Assembly (NCBI RefSeq): GCF_024171735.1
Contig: NZ_JAMTCH010000004.1
Span: forward strand, 1,240,001-1,304,000
Reading direction: 5' to 3'
Source of the DNA: Prauserella alba
Lineage (GTDB): Bacteria > Actinomycetota > Actinomycetes > Mycobacteriales > Pseudonocardiaceae
DNA length: 64,000 nt
Below, in pieces: positions 1 through 8,945 of the stretch (position 1 is the stretch's first letter; each line of letters starts with the position of its first letter). The position numbers and the translations under genes are program-made. Below the pieces are notes generated by a model, which saw nothing but the letters and a program-made list of their open reading frames with translations, was not told the origin of the DNA and did no database searches.

Positions 1-69
1 AGTCGGCTCGGCCGCACCGTCACCGGAGAGGTCGGAACCGATCAGACCGGAATCGTTGTCGATGTTCAC
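1..69 (-). CDS. 5' end of a downstream gene in the type VII secretion pair (partial)
   Basis: Only the first 23 codons are inside the window; the gene continues off the left edge. It reads from a GTG at 69 (MNIDNDSGLIGSDLSGDG...). A strong GGGGGAAG ribosome binding site lies just upstream, in the 18-nt gap after the stop of the preceding small gene. Spacing and strand suggest one operon with the WXG100-like protein. In related actinomycetes such a pair is often followed by a PPE- or WXG-domain protein, but too little is visible here to name it. Confidence 0.55.
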   Translation of the reverse strand, partial: MNIDNDSGLIGSDLSGDGAAEPT

Positions 70-87
70 TGCTCACTTCCCCCTGCG

Positions 88-453
88 TCAGAGCTGCCCG
101 GTGAACGGCTGGGCGTTGTCCTCGTCGATGTCGCGGTAGCGGCGCATCGCGGTGGTGATCGCCTGTTCGGCCTCGTCGTACTGGCTGTAGAGGTTCCGGA
201 GCGCGTCGGCGTACGACTCGCGGCCGCCCGCGCGTTCGGAGAACTTCGCCGCCATCGCGTTGCCGACCGGGTTCGCGCCGATCTGCGGCGGGGTGGACAG
301 CTCCTCGGCCTTCTGGAGCAGCGCCTCGACCGCGTCCTTGCCGGTGCGGAGCTTGTTCAGCACGGTCTCGGCGTGGTCGGGGTCGATCCCGACCTGACCG
401 TCGACCGCCGCCTGGCGGAACGCCGCCGCGTCCGCGTGACTGCTGTTCCCCAT
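88..453 (-). CDS. WXG100/ESX-like small helical protein, putative type VII secretion substrate
   Basis: This 121-residue protein has no signal peptide or membrane segment. It is predicted to be nearly all alpha-helical, with a Gly/Pro break near the middle (STPPQIGANPVG, about residues 53-64), the two-helix layout of WXG100-type proteins, although a strict WXG turn is absent. Near the C-terminal helix it carries YSQYD and YDEAE, which fit the YxxxD/E type VII export signal. It lies after hpt on the same strand with a 184-bp gap, so it probably has its own promoter. The function is not known; assignment to the ESX-like class is by size, shape and motif only. Confidence 0.6.
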   Translation of the reverse strand: MGNSSHADAAAFRQAAVDGQVGIDPDHAETVLNKLRTGKDAVEALLQKAEELSTPPQIGANPVGNAMAAKFSERAGGRESYADALRNLYSQYDEAEQAITTAMRRYRDIDEDNAQPFTGQL

Positions 454-637
454 GTTCCAGACTCTCCCTACGTCCCCTCAGAGTCGACGGCAGGCCTCTC
501 GGCAGCCGACCTGCGATCTTCGCTTAGGTTAACGCATCAGCGCATTCGGTATGACGCGATCGAAGGAACCACGGTTCCGCCTTCACGCGCATGGCTCGCA
601 CCAGCCGAGATGCACTCACCACGCGTAGCGGAACGCC

Positions 638-1216
638 CTACGTGGAATACACCTTCGGGTCGAGTGTGCCGATGTAGGGCAGGTCACGATAACGCTCCGC
701 GTAGTCCAGACCATAGCCGACCACGAACTCGTTCGGAATATCGAAGCCGATGTACTTCACCGGCACGTCGACCTGCACCGCTTCCTGTTTACGCAGCAGT
801 GACACGACGTTCAGCGAACGAGGGTGGCGCGCCGTCAGGTTCTTCATCAACCATGACAGCGTCAGGCCCGAATCGACGATGTCCTCCACGATCAGCACGT
901 CCCTGCCCGCGATGTCGCGGTCGAGGTCCTTGAGAATCCGCACCACCCCGGACGAGGTCGTCGACGAGCCGTACGAGGAGACGGCCATGAACTCCAACTG
1001 CGCCGGCACGGGAAGCGCCCGCGCGAAGTCGGTCATGACCATGACGGCGCCCTTGAGCACACCGACCAGTACCAGGTCCGTGCCACTCGACTCGCCCTCG
1101 CCCGCCGCGTCACCGCCACCGGTGTAGTCCGCGGCGACCTTCTCGGCCAGCTCGGCGATCTTGTCCTTGATCTCTTGCTCGGTGATGAGGACGGAGGCGA
1201 TGTCGCCTTCGTACAC
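638..1216 (-). CDS. hpt: Hypoxanthine (guanine) phosphoribosyltransferase
   Basis: A 192-residue cytoplasmic purine salvage enzyme that transfers hypoxanthine or guanine onto PRPP to give IMP or GMP. The PRPP-binding motif [14 protein letters not shown] is at residues 107-120, and the hood loop [11 protein letters not shown] (80-90) and C-terminal [19 protein letters not shown] match the family. A Gly/Glu/Ser-rich insert at about 32-45 is longer than in most homologues. The gene starts 14 nt after tilS; tilS-hpt is a classic conserved pair, usually preceding ftsH. Confidence 0.95.
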   Translation of the reverse strand: MYEGDIASVLITEQEIKDKIAELAEKVAADYTGGGDAAGEGESSGTDLVLVGVLKGAVMVMTDFARALPVPAQLEFMAVSSYGSSTTSSGVVRILKDLDRDIAGRDVLIVEDIVDSGLTLSWLMKNLTARHPRSLNVVSLLRKQEAVQVDVPVKYIGFDIPNEFVVGYGLDYAERYRDLPYIGTLDPKVYST

Positions 1217-1230
1217 GGCAGCTGTCCCCT

Positions 1231-2286
1231 CTAGCGGTGGTGTGACGTCGTGATGATCCCGGTCGCCGCCGGTTCGACCCTGAGCTTTCCACGTGCCCGG
1301 CTCGCCTCAAAATCCCCCGGCAGCCATACGCCGCCCTGACCCCGCCAATCGGCGACGAGTGCGTCGACGGATCGCAGGTGCCCGTCCGTGAGCTCGCGCA
1401 CTCCGGCATCGAGCAGCCAGGTCCGCAGCGCGCGTCTCCGCAGCGCGGCGGGGGCGGTTTCGAGCGCAGGCACCGACAGCTCCGGAGGGGCGTCGCCTCC
1501 CTCGTCCGCGCCTGCACGAGCGTCACCGCGCGCGGCGGCGAGCAGCTCCTCGCCCAGGTCATCGAGCACGTCGACGTCCTCTCGGAGTTGTGCGGCCGTC
1601 CGTGCCAGCGCGCCCGCGACGCCGCCGCCGAGCACGTCCTCGAGCATCGGCAGGGCCTCCTCCCGAATCCGTACCCGCCGGTAGCGGCTGTCCGAGTTGT
1701 GCGGGTCCTGCCACGGGGCGATGCCGAGTTCGTCACACGCGGACCTCGTGGTGGTCCGCGGCAGGCCGAGCAGTGGCCTTCCCCACGGCGGGTCGTACGA
1801 GCGCATCCCCGCGATCGATCGCGGGCCCGAGCCGCGGCCGAGTCCCAGCAGCACCGTTTCGGCCTGGTCGTCGCGGGTGTGCCCGAGCAGTACGGGTGCG
1901 CCCGCGGACGCCTCCCGCAGCGCTGCGTACCTGGCTCTGCGCGCCGCCGCCTCCGGGCCGCCGCGCCCCGACACCGACACCGGCAGCACGCGGACCTCGC
2001 CCACGCCGAGTTCCCGTGCGGTGGCGGCGGCCTTGTCCGCGACCTCCGTGGAACCGGCCTGCAACCCGTGGTCGACGACGAGCGCCGTCACCGGCAGGTT
2101 CCGGCACGTGTGCGCGGCCGCCTCGGCGAGCGCGAGCGAATCGGCACCGCCCGAGACCGCGACACACAGTGATGCCGGCGCCGGCTCCGGCATCGCAGCC
2201 AGGAACTCCCGGACGGCCTTGCGGACGGCCCCGACGGCGCGGAATCCGCTCCGGCCGGACGTCGTCAGTGGACCCGCTGCACCCAT
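1231..2286 (-). CDS. tilS: tRNA(Ile)-lysidine synthetase
   Basis: TilS attaches lysine to C34 of the CAU-anticodon tRNA-Ile, changing both its codon reading and its charging; it is normally essential. The PP-loop ATP pyrophosphatase motif SGGADSLAL is at about 45-53, followed by the family blocks [10 protein letters not shown] and [22 protein letters not shown]. The protein has 351 residues, the short actinobacterial form, with a reduced C-terminal domain. Its ATG at 2286 lies inside the end of the upstream DUF2342 gene (22-bp overlap), implying translational coupling. Confidence 0.93.
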   Translation of the reverse strand: MGAAGPLTTSGRSGFRAVGAVRKAVREFLAAMPEPAPASLCVAVSGGADSLALAEAAAHTCRNLPVTALVVDHGLQAGSTEVADKAAATARELGVGEVRVLPVSVSGRGGPEAAARRARYAALREASAGAPVLLGHTRDDQAETVLLGLGRGSGPRSIAGMRSYDPPWGRPLLGLPRTTTRSACDELGIAPWQDPHNSDSRYRRVRIREEALPMLEDVLGGGVAGALARTAAQLREDVDVLDDLGEELLAAARGDARAGADEGGDAPPELSVPALETAPAALRRRALRTWLLDAGVRELTDGHLRSVDALVADWRGQGGVWLPGDFEASRARGKLRVEPAATGIITTSHHR

Positions 2287-3395
2287 GCCTGCGGGTCCTT
2301 GATCTCGGCGCGCGTCGGCAGTGTCTCCGGGGACGTCCAGACGGCGTTGAAACCGGACATGCCCACGGCACCGACGACGTACTTGGTGAACGCCGCGCCC
2401 TGTTCGTACTGCCGGACCTTGGCGTCGACCCCGAGCAGCGCGCGTAACAGCCGGTCGAGCAGGCCACCACCCTTGCGCCGCTCGGTGAACCGCCTGCGGA
2501 TCGTCGCCACACTCGGCACCACGTCGGGACCGACCGCGTCCATCACGTAGTCCGCGTGCCCTTCCAGCAGGGTCGACAACGCGATGAGCCGGTCGAACAC
2601 CTCGCGCTGGCCGGGCGACTGCACCAGCTCGGCGAGTCCCAGCACGTCGCGGGAGTCGGATTCACGCAGCGAGCGGAGGTTCTCCGGCAGCCGCTGCAGC
2701 GTCGCCGCGACCGTCTCGTCCGAACCGGCGAACCCACTGACGAGCTTGCCGACCTCACCCGCGAAGTAGTCGCGCAACCAGTCGACGGCGGTGAACTGCA
2801 ACCGGTGGGTGCATTCGTGCAGGCACACCCAGAGCCGGAAGTCCCTGCCCGGCACCTTCATCGCCTGCTGCGCGGTGACGACGTTCGGCGCGACCAGCAC
2901 CAGCTCGCCGTCGGTGTCCGGCCCGCCGAACGGGTCGTACTGGCCGAGCACCCGGGAGCCGAGGAACGCCAGCACGACACCCGTCTGCACCCCCGCACCA
3001 CCCGCGACCAGCGACGACAACTTCGACGCGCGCTCCGGTGGCACCGCGCGGCTCGTCAGCTCGCCGAGTCCCGCTGCCGCCGACCGCACCCAGCCGGGCC
3101 GGTCGACCACGGTCCCCGGCGGCACCGGCAGCCCTTGGCCGAGGCCCGTCAGGTCGCGGACGTAGCGTTCCGCGTCGACGGTCAGGTCGCGCAGGTCGGC
3201 GACCGCGCGGTCTGCCTCCTCGCGTGACACGGACGGCCCGCCGCGTGCCAACAGCGCCCCCGTCGATGCCGCCACGGACCAGTCGACCAGCGGATTCGCG
3301 GGTGCTGCCTTCGTCTCGGCGTTCACATCCACCGACGCTACCCGTTCCGGCAGTACCGTCCCACCGGCCTGCGGCAACCGCTGCGACAGCGCCAC
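2265..3395 (-). CDS. Zincin-like DUF2342 protein (coenzyme F420 biosynthesis-associated family)
   Basis: A 376-residue member of the DUF2342 family (zinc-dependent metalloprotease-like; some members are described as F420 biosynthesis-associated). The zincin signature HECTH is at 193-197, within CLHECTHRLQF, and a later Glu in ALSTLLEGHADYVMDA can supply the third ligand. No substrate is known for the family. It lies between dacB and tilS, as in mycobacteria (Rv3626c position). The start is uncertain: ATG at 3395 has no close ribosome binding site, while GTG at 3326 is preceded by GGTGG and begins nearer the conserved NPLVDWSVA block. Confidence 0.85.
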   Translation of the reverse strand: MALSQRLPQAGGTVLPERVASVDVNAETKAAPANPLVDWSVAASTGALLARGGPSVSREEADRAVADLRDLTVDAERYVRDLTGLGQGLPVPPGTVVDRPGWVRSAAAGLGELTSRAVPPERASKLSSLVAGGAGVQTGVVLAFLGSRVLGQYDPFGGPDTDGELVLVAPNVVTAQQAMKVPGRDFRLWVCLHECTHRLQFTAVDWLRDYFAGEVGKLVSGFAGSDETVAATLQRLPENLRSLRESDSRDVLGLAELVQSPGQREVFDRLIALSTLLEGHADYVMDAVGPDVVPSVATIRRRFTERRKGGGLLDRLLRALLGVDAKVRQYEQGAAFTKYVVGAVGMSGFNAVWTSPETLPTRAEIKDPQAWVQRVH

Positions 3396-3425
3396 CGCAT
3401 CGCCAGGGCGGCGGCCGCAACTCTC

Positions 3426-6005
3426 CTAGCCGCAGCCGCACTCTCGGAGGGTGGCGGTGACGGTGTCGAGTGCGTCGCGGGCGGCCTCGGTGTCGCCCGC
3501 CTTCGAGGTGATGAGCGAGAACGCCAGGACCCGGCCGTCCACGGTGACGACCTGGCCGGTCAGCGCATTGGTGCCGGTGGACGAGATCGTGCCGGTCTTG
3601 GCGCGCACCCAGCCGCGGGCCTGCGCGGGCGTTCCCTCGGTGTAGCGCTCGGCAAGCGTGCCGGTGCCGCCCGCGACGGGCAGGCCGGCCAGCATCGGCC
3701 GCAGCGTCGATGTGCGCTCATCGGCGTGCGCGCTGCCGCCGGGTGCCGCGGCGACGGACATGACCTCCGACAGCAGCTTCGTCGTGACGCGGTTGTCCAC
3801 CGAGAGGCCGCTGCCGTCGTGGAGCGTCACCCCGCTGACGTCGAAGCCGTGTTCGCGCAGCACGTCGAGGGTCGCCTTCGCCCCGCCCTCGAACGAGGGC
3901 TCCCGGCCCTTGGAGATCGCGATCTGGTGCTGGATCGCCTCGGCGAGAGTGTTGTCCGACAGCTGCAGCATCTGCTGGACGAGCCGCTCCATCGGCGCCG
4001 ACCGCACCTCGGCGATCGGTTCGCCGGTGAACCGCCCCGGCAGCTCGCCTCCCCGCCGCTCGTGGAGCTTCCTCGTCAGCTCGCCGTCGACATCCGCCGC
4101 GGCGAACTTGCCCGCCAGTTGTTCGATCATCCGTTTCGCCGGGTCGCCGAACCGTTCGGACGTGTCGTCGAGCGGGTCCGTGCGGCCGCCGTCGAGCATG
4201 ATCGGCGCGAGCGGTGCGGCGTACGTCGACGGGGCGTCCTCCTTCGCCCAGCCCTGCGCCGTCTTGTCGGCGGTGTACCGGCTCTGGTCGAGGGCGAACG
4301 CGTCGATCTGGCCGTCGACGGCTTCGTCGATCTGCTTCGCGAGGTCGTTCAGGTGGGCCGCGCCGCGGTAGAGGGATTCCTCACCTTCCGGCAGCGACGA
4401 CAGCGTCACGTCGCCGCCCGCCTTCACCACGACGGCGTTGTACTCGCTTCCGGTACCGGCGGGTGCCATCCCGTACGCCTTCGTCGAGAACCGCATGTCC
4501 GGACCGAGTTCGAGCAGTGCCGCCGCGGCCGTGAGGATCTTCGTCGCCGAGGCGGGCGTCACGGCCCTGTTCTCACCCTGCGACCACAGCGTCTCGCCGC
4601 TGGTCGCGTCGATGACCGTGCCGCTGAGCGTCCCCAACGCCCCCGAACTCGTGGGTCCCGCGAGCGCCTGCTGCAGGCCGCTCGCCGTCGGTGCGTCGCC
4701 CTGTCCGCCGATGGGCTGCAGCTGCCGCGTGACGGCAATGGGCTCGGGTTCGTCGCCCTTCGGCAGGTTCGGCGCCCAGGGCAGGCCGAGGCGGTTCGAC
4801 ACGGCCGGCAGCGCCAGCGTGATGCCGACGGCGACGACGAGCACGAGCGCCAGCCCGCTGAGCAGCAACCCGCGGCCACGTCGGCGACGTTTCGGAGCGG
4901 GACCGGGGTCGGCCTCCCCGTCCGAAGGACTGTCCGTCGGGCCGTCCGGTGGGCCGTCGGAACCCCCGTCCGAGCCGTGTTCGGCAGCGGGGTCGGCCTC
5001 GGTGGGGGTGCCTGCCTCGGCAGCCGCACCGGGAACGTCCGGCGTGGTCGACTCGGGGACGCCGGAATCGTCACGAGCGTGACCCTCCGGGTGCGCATGG
5101 GGCCCCGGCTGGATGCGCATCGGACGAGCGGACGTACCCGCGGGCGGAACGGGCGTCGTGGAGATCGGCGGGTGCGCAGGGCGTTGCTGCGGTGGCGTTG
5201 GCCGTTGCGGCTGCCCCGACCGCGAGGCGCCCTGCTGCCGTGGGCCCGGCTGCGAGGGGCCCTGCTGCGGTGGGTGCGGGTGCGGGCCATGCGGCCGTGG
5301 AGCGGTGGGCTGCGGATACTGCTGGTCGGGCCGGGGTTCCCGTGGGTCGGAGTACCGTTGCCGCGGGCCGGGCTGAGACTGGTCGGGCTGCGGCGTCCGG
5401 CTCGCGGGCCGGTCCGGCTGTCCCTGCGCCCCCTGTCCCTGTGGTGACTGTCCCTGTGCCGACGGATTCGGCGGTCCGGACGGCTGCCACTGCTGCACCG
5501 GCTGCTGCCGGCCGCCCTGCTGCTGGTGTGACGCCGCCCGGTGTGGCTGCGGCTCGTGTGGCTGCGGCTGGTGTGGCTGGGGCTCCTGCGGGCGCTGGGG
5601 CATGTGCCCGGGCTGCGACTCCTGTGCCCGCCCGATCTCGGGGCGCCGCTGGGGATCCGTGCGCTGCTGCGCCGACGACGACTGCTGCGGCTGCCGCGAC
5701 TCCGGCGGCTCCGGTCGCTGCGGCGCCGACGACTGCTGCGGTGACTCCGGCGACTGCGGCGATTCCGCCGGCTGCGGCGACTGCGGTGATTGGGACGACG
5801 ACCGCGGCGACCGGGGCGCCGTCGGGCCCGCACCCGACGCGTCCTGGTTCGACGAACCCGACGTCACCGATTCCGCGGATTCCGACGTCGAATACCCGGA
5901 AGCCGAGTGCTCGGGTGACGAGTCGATGTCGTCCGACGGCCACGCCGGTCCCCCGCCCGCAGCCCCGCCGGCGTCGTCGTCCGCGCCGGTTTCGCGTTGT
6001 GACAC
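3426..6005 (-). CDS. dacB: D-Ala-D-Ala carboxypeptidase/endopeptidase (PBP4 family) with long Pro/Gln-rich cytoplasmic N-terminus
   Basis: A class C low-molecular-mass penicillin-binding protein that trims or cleaves peptidoglycan stem peptides outside the membrane. The catalytic motifs are complete: SATK at 486-489, SDN at 683-685 and KTG at 803-805. One membrane segment lies at about 380-400 after an Arg/Lys-rich stop (KRRRRGRG). The first 380 or so residues are low-complexity Pro/Gln/Ser/Arg and would be cytoplasmic and disordered, making the protein (859 aa) almost twice the usual length. I chose the GTG at 6005 because GGAGGGG sits 3-5 nt upstream; an in-frame GTG at 6071 lacks this. Confidence 0.9.
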   Translation of the reverse strand: MSQRETGADDDAGGAAGGGPAWPSDDIDSSPEHSASGYSTSESAESVTSGSSNQDASGAGPTAPRSPRSSSQSPQSPQPAESPQSPESPQQSSAPQRPEPPESRQPQQSSSAQQRTDPQRRPEIGRAQESQPGHMPQRPQEPQPHQPQPHEPQPHRAASHQQQGGRQQPVQQWQPSGPPNPSAQGQSPQGQGAQGQPDRPASRTPQPDQSQPGPRQRYSDPREPRPDQQYPQPTAPRPHGPHPHPPQQGPSQPGPRQQGASRSGQPQRPTPPQQRPAHPPISTTPVPPAGTSARPMRIQPGPHAHPEGHARDDSGVPESTTPDVPGAAAEAGTPTEADPAAEHGSDGGSDGPPDGPTDSPSDGEADPGPAPKRRRRGRGLLLSGLALVLVVAVGITLALPAVSNRLGLPWAPNLPKGDEPEPIAVTRQLQPIGGQGDAPTASGLQQALAGPTSSGALGTLSGTVIDATSGETLWSQGENRAVTPASATKILTAAAALLELGPDMRFSTKAYGMAPAGTGSEYNAVVVKAGGDVTLSSLPEGEESLYRGAAHLNDLAKQIDEAVDGQIDAFALDQSRYTADKTAQGWAKEDAPSTYAAPLAPIMLDGGRTDPLDDTSERFGDPAKRMIEQLAGKFAAADVDGELTRKLHERRGGELPGRFTGEPIAEVRSAPMERLVQQMLQLSDNTLAEAIQHQIAISKGREPSFEGGAKATLDVLREHGFDVSGVTLHDGSGLSVDNRVTTKLLSEVMSVAAAPGGSAHADERTSTLRPMLAGLPVAGGTGTLAERYTEGTPAQARGWVRAKTGTISSTGTNALTGQVVTVDGRVLAFSLITSKAGDTEAARDALDTVTATLRECGCG

Positions 6006-6185
6006 GTACCCCTCCAGCAAGTCCCCACCGCGTGCTAATGCGTTCCGCCGCTCGAACGGGGCAGATATCACACTAGTGCCATCCTTAGTGCTACCTGACC
6101 GAGCGGTGGGTCACACTGGTCGGGTAAGGACATGACATTTTCAGCCGCGAGCGACGCGGCGCCGACGAGATCAAGCGAGGACGCC

Positions 6186-6701
6186 GTGGACTTCGACGTC
6201 ACGATCGAGATCCCCCGCGGGGAGCGCAACAAGTACGAGGTGGACCACGAGACGGGTCGGATCAAGCTCGACCGGACGCTCTTCACGGCCACGCAGTACC
6301 CGGCCGACTACGGCTTCATCGACAACACGCTCGGCCAGGACGGCGACCCGCTCGACGTGCTCGTCCTCGTGCAGCAGCCGACCTTCCCCGGCTGCCTGGT
6401 CAAGTGCCGCGCCGTCGGCATGTTCCGCATGCGTGACGAGAAGGGCCCTGACGACAAGGTGCTGGCCGTGCCGACCGGCGACCCGCGTAACGACCATCTG
6501 CGGGACATCCACCATCTGAACGAGTTCCACAAGCTGGAGATCGAGCACTTCTTCCAGGTGTACAAGGACCTCGAGCCCGCCAAGAGTGTCGAAGGCTCCT
6601 CGTGGGTCGGCCGGATGGAGGCCGAGGCCGAGATCGAGCGTTCGCTGGAGCGTGAGCGTGAGCGCCTCGAGAAGGAGGCCGCGGACGCCGGCAAGCACTG
6701 A
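6186..6701 (+). CDS. ppa: Inorganic pyrophosphatase, family I
   Basis: A soluble enzyme hydrolysing PPi to 2 Pi, driving biosynthetic reactions forward. The active-site signature [10 protein letters not shown] and the acidic metal ligands upstream ([17 protein letters not shown]) are intact. GTG at 6186 with GAGG 5 nt upstream gives 171 residues, the usual length, and begins [13 protein letters not shown] as in homologues. An ATG at 6132 would add 18 atypical residues. It is divergent from dacB and ends in a good intrinsic terminator. The window also encodes a membrane-bound pyrophosphatase (30909-33191). Confidence 0.95.
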   Translation: MDFDVTIEIPRGERNKYEVDHETGRIKLDRTLFTATQYPADYGFIDNTLGQDGDPLDVLVLVQQPTFPGCLVKCRAVGMFRMRDEKGPDDKVLAVPTGDPRNDHLRDIHHLNEFHKLEIEHFFQVYKDLEPAKSVEGSSWVGRMEAEAEIERSLERERERLEKEAADAGKH

Positions 6702-6709
6702 GCCGCAAC

Positions 6710-6760
6710 CGCACGGAAAAGGGGATCCGACCACACGGGCCGGGTCCCCTTTTTTCGTGC
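6710..6760 (+). terminator. Intrinsic terminator after ppa
   Basis: The inverted arms GCACGGAAAAGGGGA (6710-6724) and TCCCCTTTTTTCGTGC (6745-6760) pair with a one-base bulge, and a run of six T follows the core stem. This is the most classical Rho-independent terminator in the window. It can act in both directions, so it may also serve the convergent benE gene. Confidence 0.85.
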
Positions 6761-6769
6761 CTGGTCCCG

Positions 6770-6820
6770 CCCCCAGGGGCACTTTGGTCGCATTCAGTGC
6801 AACCAAAGTGCCCCTGGGGG
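6770..6820. repeat. Long perfect intergenic palindrome (full copy of a dispersed repeat family)
   Basis: Two 19-nt arms (6770-6788 and 6802-6820, CCCCCAGGGGCACTTTGGT and its exact complement) flank a 13-nt centre whose GCA/TGC bases extend the stem past one mismatch. It lies 5 bp from the end of benE. Two related single-arm copies occur at 21711-21789 and 30817-30891, also right after the ends of minus-strand genes. Confidence 0.8.
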
Positions 6821-6825
6821 TGTTA

Positions 6826-8007
6826 TCAGGAGCGACGGCGGGTGATCAGGGCGGTGAGGACGCCGGCGAGCAGGCCCCAGAACGCCGAACCGATGCCGAG
6901 CAGCGTCACGCCGGACGCGGTGGCGAGGAACGTGACGACGGCGGGTTCGCGCCACCGCTCGTCGCCGAGCGCCGAGGTGAGCGAGCCCGTGATCGTCGCG
7001 AGCAGGCCGAGTCCGCTGATGCCGATGATCAGCGCCTCGGGAAGCGCGCCGAGCAGGGAGCCGACCGTGCCGGCGAACACCCCGATGACCAGGTAGAACA
7101 GGCCCGCCCACACGGCGGCGAGGTAACGACGGCTGCGGTCCTCGAGCGCCTGTGGCCCGGTGCAGATCGCCGCGGTGATGGCGGCGAGGTTCAGGCCGAA
7201 GCAGCCGAACGGCGCGAGCAGCAGGTTCGCCACGCCCGTGGTGCCGATGACGGGCGACAGCGGCACGTCGGTGTAGCCGTCGCCTCGCAGCACCGCCACG
7301 CCGGGCAGGTTCTGCGACGCCATCGTCACGATGTACAGCGGCAGTCCGACACTGATGATCACCTGCCAGTCGAACTCCGGCATCGTGAACACGGGCGCCC
7401 CGAACGCGAGGTCGACGCGGTCGAGCTGCAGTGTCCCCGTGACGGCGGTCGCGGCGACGCCCACGGCCAGCGCGACGAGCACCGCGTAGCGGGGCACCCA
7501 CCGCCGCGCCAGCAGGTACGCCAGCAGCATCGGGAACACGACGGCGAAGCTCGTCTCCAGTTCGCCGAACAGGTCGATGCCGAACTGCACGAGGACCCCG
7601 GCGAGCAGGCCGGAGGCGAGTGCGACCGGAATGCGGTTCATGACGCGTTCGAACACGCCGGTCACACCGGTCAACGTGATCAGCGCGGCCGACACGACGA
7701 ACGCTCCGATCGCCTGCGCCATGGGAACGCCGTGCAGACTCGCGGCCAGCAGTGCGGCGCCCGGGGTGGACCAGGCGGTGACGATCGGCGCGCGGTACCG
7801 CAGTGACAGGCCGATGGACGTGACGCCCATGCCGACGCACACCGCGAGCATCCACGACGTGACCTCTGCGGGAGTTGCGCCTGCGGCTCGCGCTGCGGAG
7901 AAGACGATCGCGGCCGTGCTGGTGACGGCGACGAGTACCGAGATGAGACCCGCGGCCACGGCGGTCGGCGGGAACACCCTGGGCACGAGGGTCTTCTGGG
8001 CCGTCAT
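6826..8007 (-). CDS. benE: BenE-family benzoate/aromatic acid:H+ symporter-like permease
   Basis: A 393-residue polytopic membrane protein with about 11-12 hydrophobic segments and the BenE hallmark region around ASQNLPGVAVLRGDGY followed by a Gly/Ala-rich helix (APFGCFGLNLAAITAAICTG). The family imports benzoate with protons, but no benzoate catabolic gene is nearby, so the substrate is open. It stands alone between ppa and the ceramidase remnant, and it ends 5 bp from a long palindrome. Confidence 0.85.
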   Translation of the reverse strand: MTAQKTLVPRVFPPTAVAAGLISVLVAVTSTAAIVFSAARAAGATPAEVTSWMLAVCVGMGVTSIGLSLRYRAPIVTAWSTPGAALLAASLHGVPMAQAIGAFVVSAALITLTGVTGVFERVMNRIPVALASGLLAGVLVQFGIDLFGELETSFAVVFPMLLAYLLARRWVPRYAVLVALAVGVAATAVTGTLQLDRVDLAFGAPVFTMPEFDWQVIISVGLPLYIVTMASQNLPGVAVLRGDGYTDVPLSPVIGTTGVANLLLAPFGCFGLNLAAITAAICTGPQALEDRSRRYLAAVWAGLFYLVIGVFAGTVGSLLGALPEALIIGISGLGLLATITGSLTSALGDERWREPAVVTFLATASGVTLLGIGSAFWGLLAGVLTALITRRRS

Positions 8008-8046
8008 GCGGTGGTGGTCATGCTGTTGTCGCTCACTTCGCTCGTA

Positions 8047-8293
8047 CTACCGGCCTGCGGTCGACGGGTCCGCCCGTTCGGGTGATCCTACCCAGCGGCC
8101 CGCGGCGGTTCGGGTGACGAGGTAGAGCACGGCGGCATTGAGCAGATGCCACAGCCTGCCGCTGGACGGCGATGGCGGCGAGCAGGAACCCGACGTTGCT
8201 GATCGTGTTGAGCGGCTCCCCGAACAGGCCGGGCGCGAGGCGTTCGCAGTAACCGTCGACGTAGGCGGTCCAGTCCGCGGCGTTCGGGTTCAC
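8047..8293 (-). pseudogene. Internally deleted and frameshifted ceramidase-family membrane protein gene
   Basis: From ATG 8293 the first 42 or so residues (VDGYCERLAPGLFGEPLNTI then SNVGFLLAAIAV) match the start of the bacterial ceramidase/alkaline phytoceramidase-like family. Near 8160 the frame shifts, and the other frame then reads RLWHLLNAAVLYLVTRTAAG, which resembles the C-terminal LWHLLN helix of the same family, ending at TAG 8047-8049. The middle of the protein, normally about 150-200 residues with several helices, is missing. This is best read as one gene that lost its core by deletion. Family assignment is by recognition; an 86-residue in-frame ORF also exists across the scar. Confidence 0.7.
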
Positions 8294-8339
8294 GTGGCCG
8301 GTCTACCCGGCGAAGGTGAGCGGCGCGCGACGTCGTGCC

Positions 8340-8885
8340 TCACTCGGGCCGGTCGGGTTCGGCGATCTCCTCCACGCCGTCGGCGTGACGACGGGCCAGC
8401 TCCTGGTAGATCGCGGCGTTGTGGTCGATCCAGCCTCGGGCGCTGTCGGTCAGCGGGACGAACTTCTTCGCGGGGCTGCCCATCGCGATGACCTCGGACG
8501 GCACTTCGGTGCCCGGCGTGACGGTGGAACCGGCGGCGACGAGCGTGCGCGCGCCCACGGTGGCCAGGTCGAGGACCGTGGATGCGTTGCCGATGAGCGC
8601 CTGCTCGCCGACGGTGCAGTCGTGCACGATGCACGAGTGACCGACGGTGGCGTTCGCACCGACCTCGCACACCCCGTCGCCCACGTGCAGCACGGAGTTG
8701 TCCTGCACGTTCGCGCCCTCGCGGATCACGATGCGGCCGAAGTCCGCACGGACGACGACGCCGTACCAGATCGACGCGCCCTTCTCCACGACGACATCGC
8801 CCACCAACGTGGCCGTCGGCGCGATCCACGCCTCGGGGTGGACGGAGGGGCGCTTACCTTCGAACGCGAACATCGGCATGGGCAC
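8340..8885 (-). CDS. Gamma-class carbonic anhydrase-like left-handed beta-helix protein
   Basis: A 181-residue hexapeptide-repeat protein of the gamma-CA/PaaY/YrdA family. Three candidate zinc-ligand histidines are present, in SVLHVGDG, ATVGHSC and IVHDC, and a C-terminal helix (SARGWIDHNAAIYQELARRH) packs on the helix trimer. Members hydrate CO2 or act as poorly defined acyl transferases or thioesterases. GTG 8885 or ATG 8879 could be the start. It lies alone between the ceramidase remnant and the IclR gene. Confidence 0.85.
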   Translation of the reverse strand: MPMPMFAFEGKRPSVHPEAWIAPTATLVGDVVVEKGASIWYGVVVRADFGRIVIREGANVQDNSVLHVGDGVCEVGANATVGHSCIVHDCTVGEQALIGNASTVLDLATVGARTLVAAGSTVTPGTEVPSEVIAMGSPAKKFVPLTDSARGWIDHNAAIYQELARRHADGVEEIAEPDRPE

Positions 8886-8945
8886 AGCGTAGATGTGCCG
8901 TTCGCCCGGGAGGACCGGACGTGTGCCACATCGGAGGTCCGGGAT

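Noticed and set aside
3726-5447. Long plus-strand ORFs opposite dacB (up to 573 codons).
   Set aside because: They mirror the dacB reading frame, give Arg/Ala/Gly-rich products without motifs, and lie over a clear PBP4 gene.
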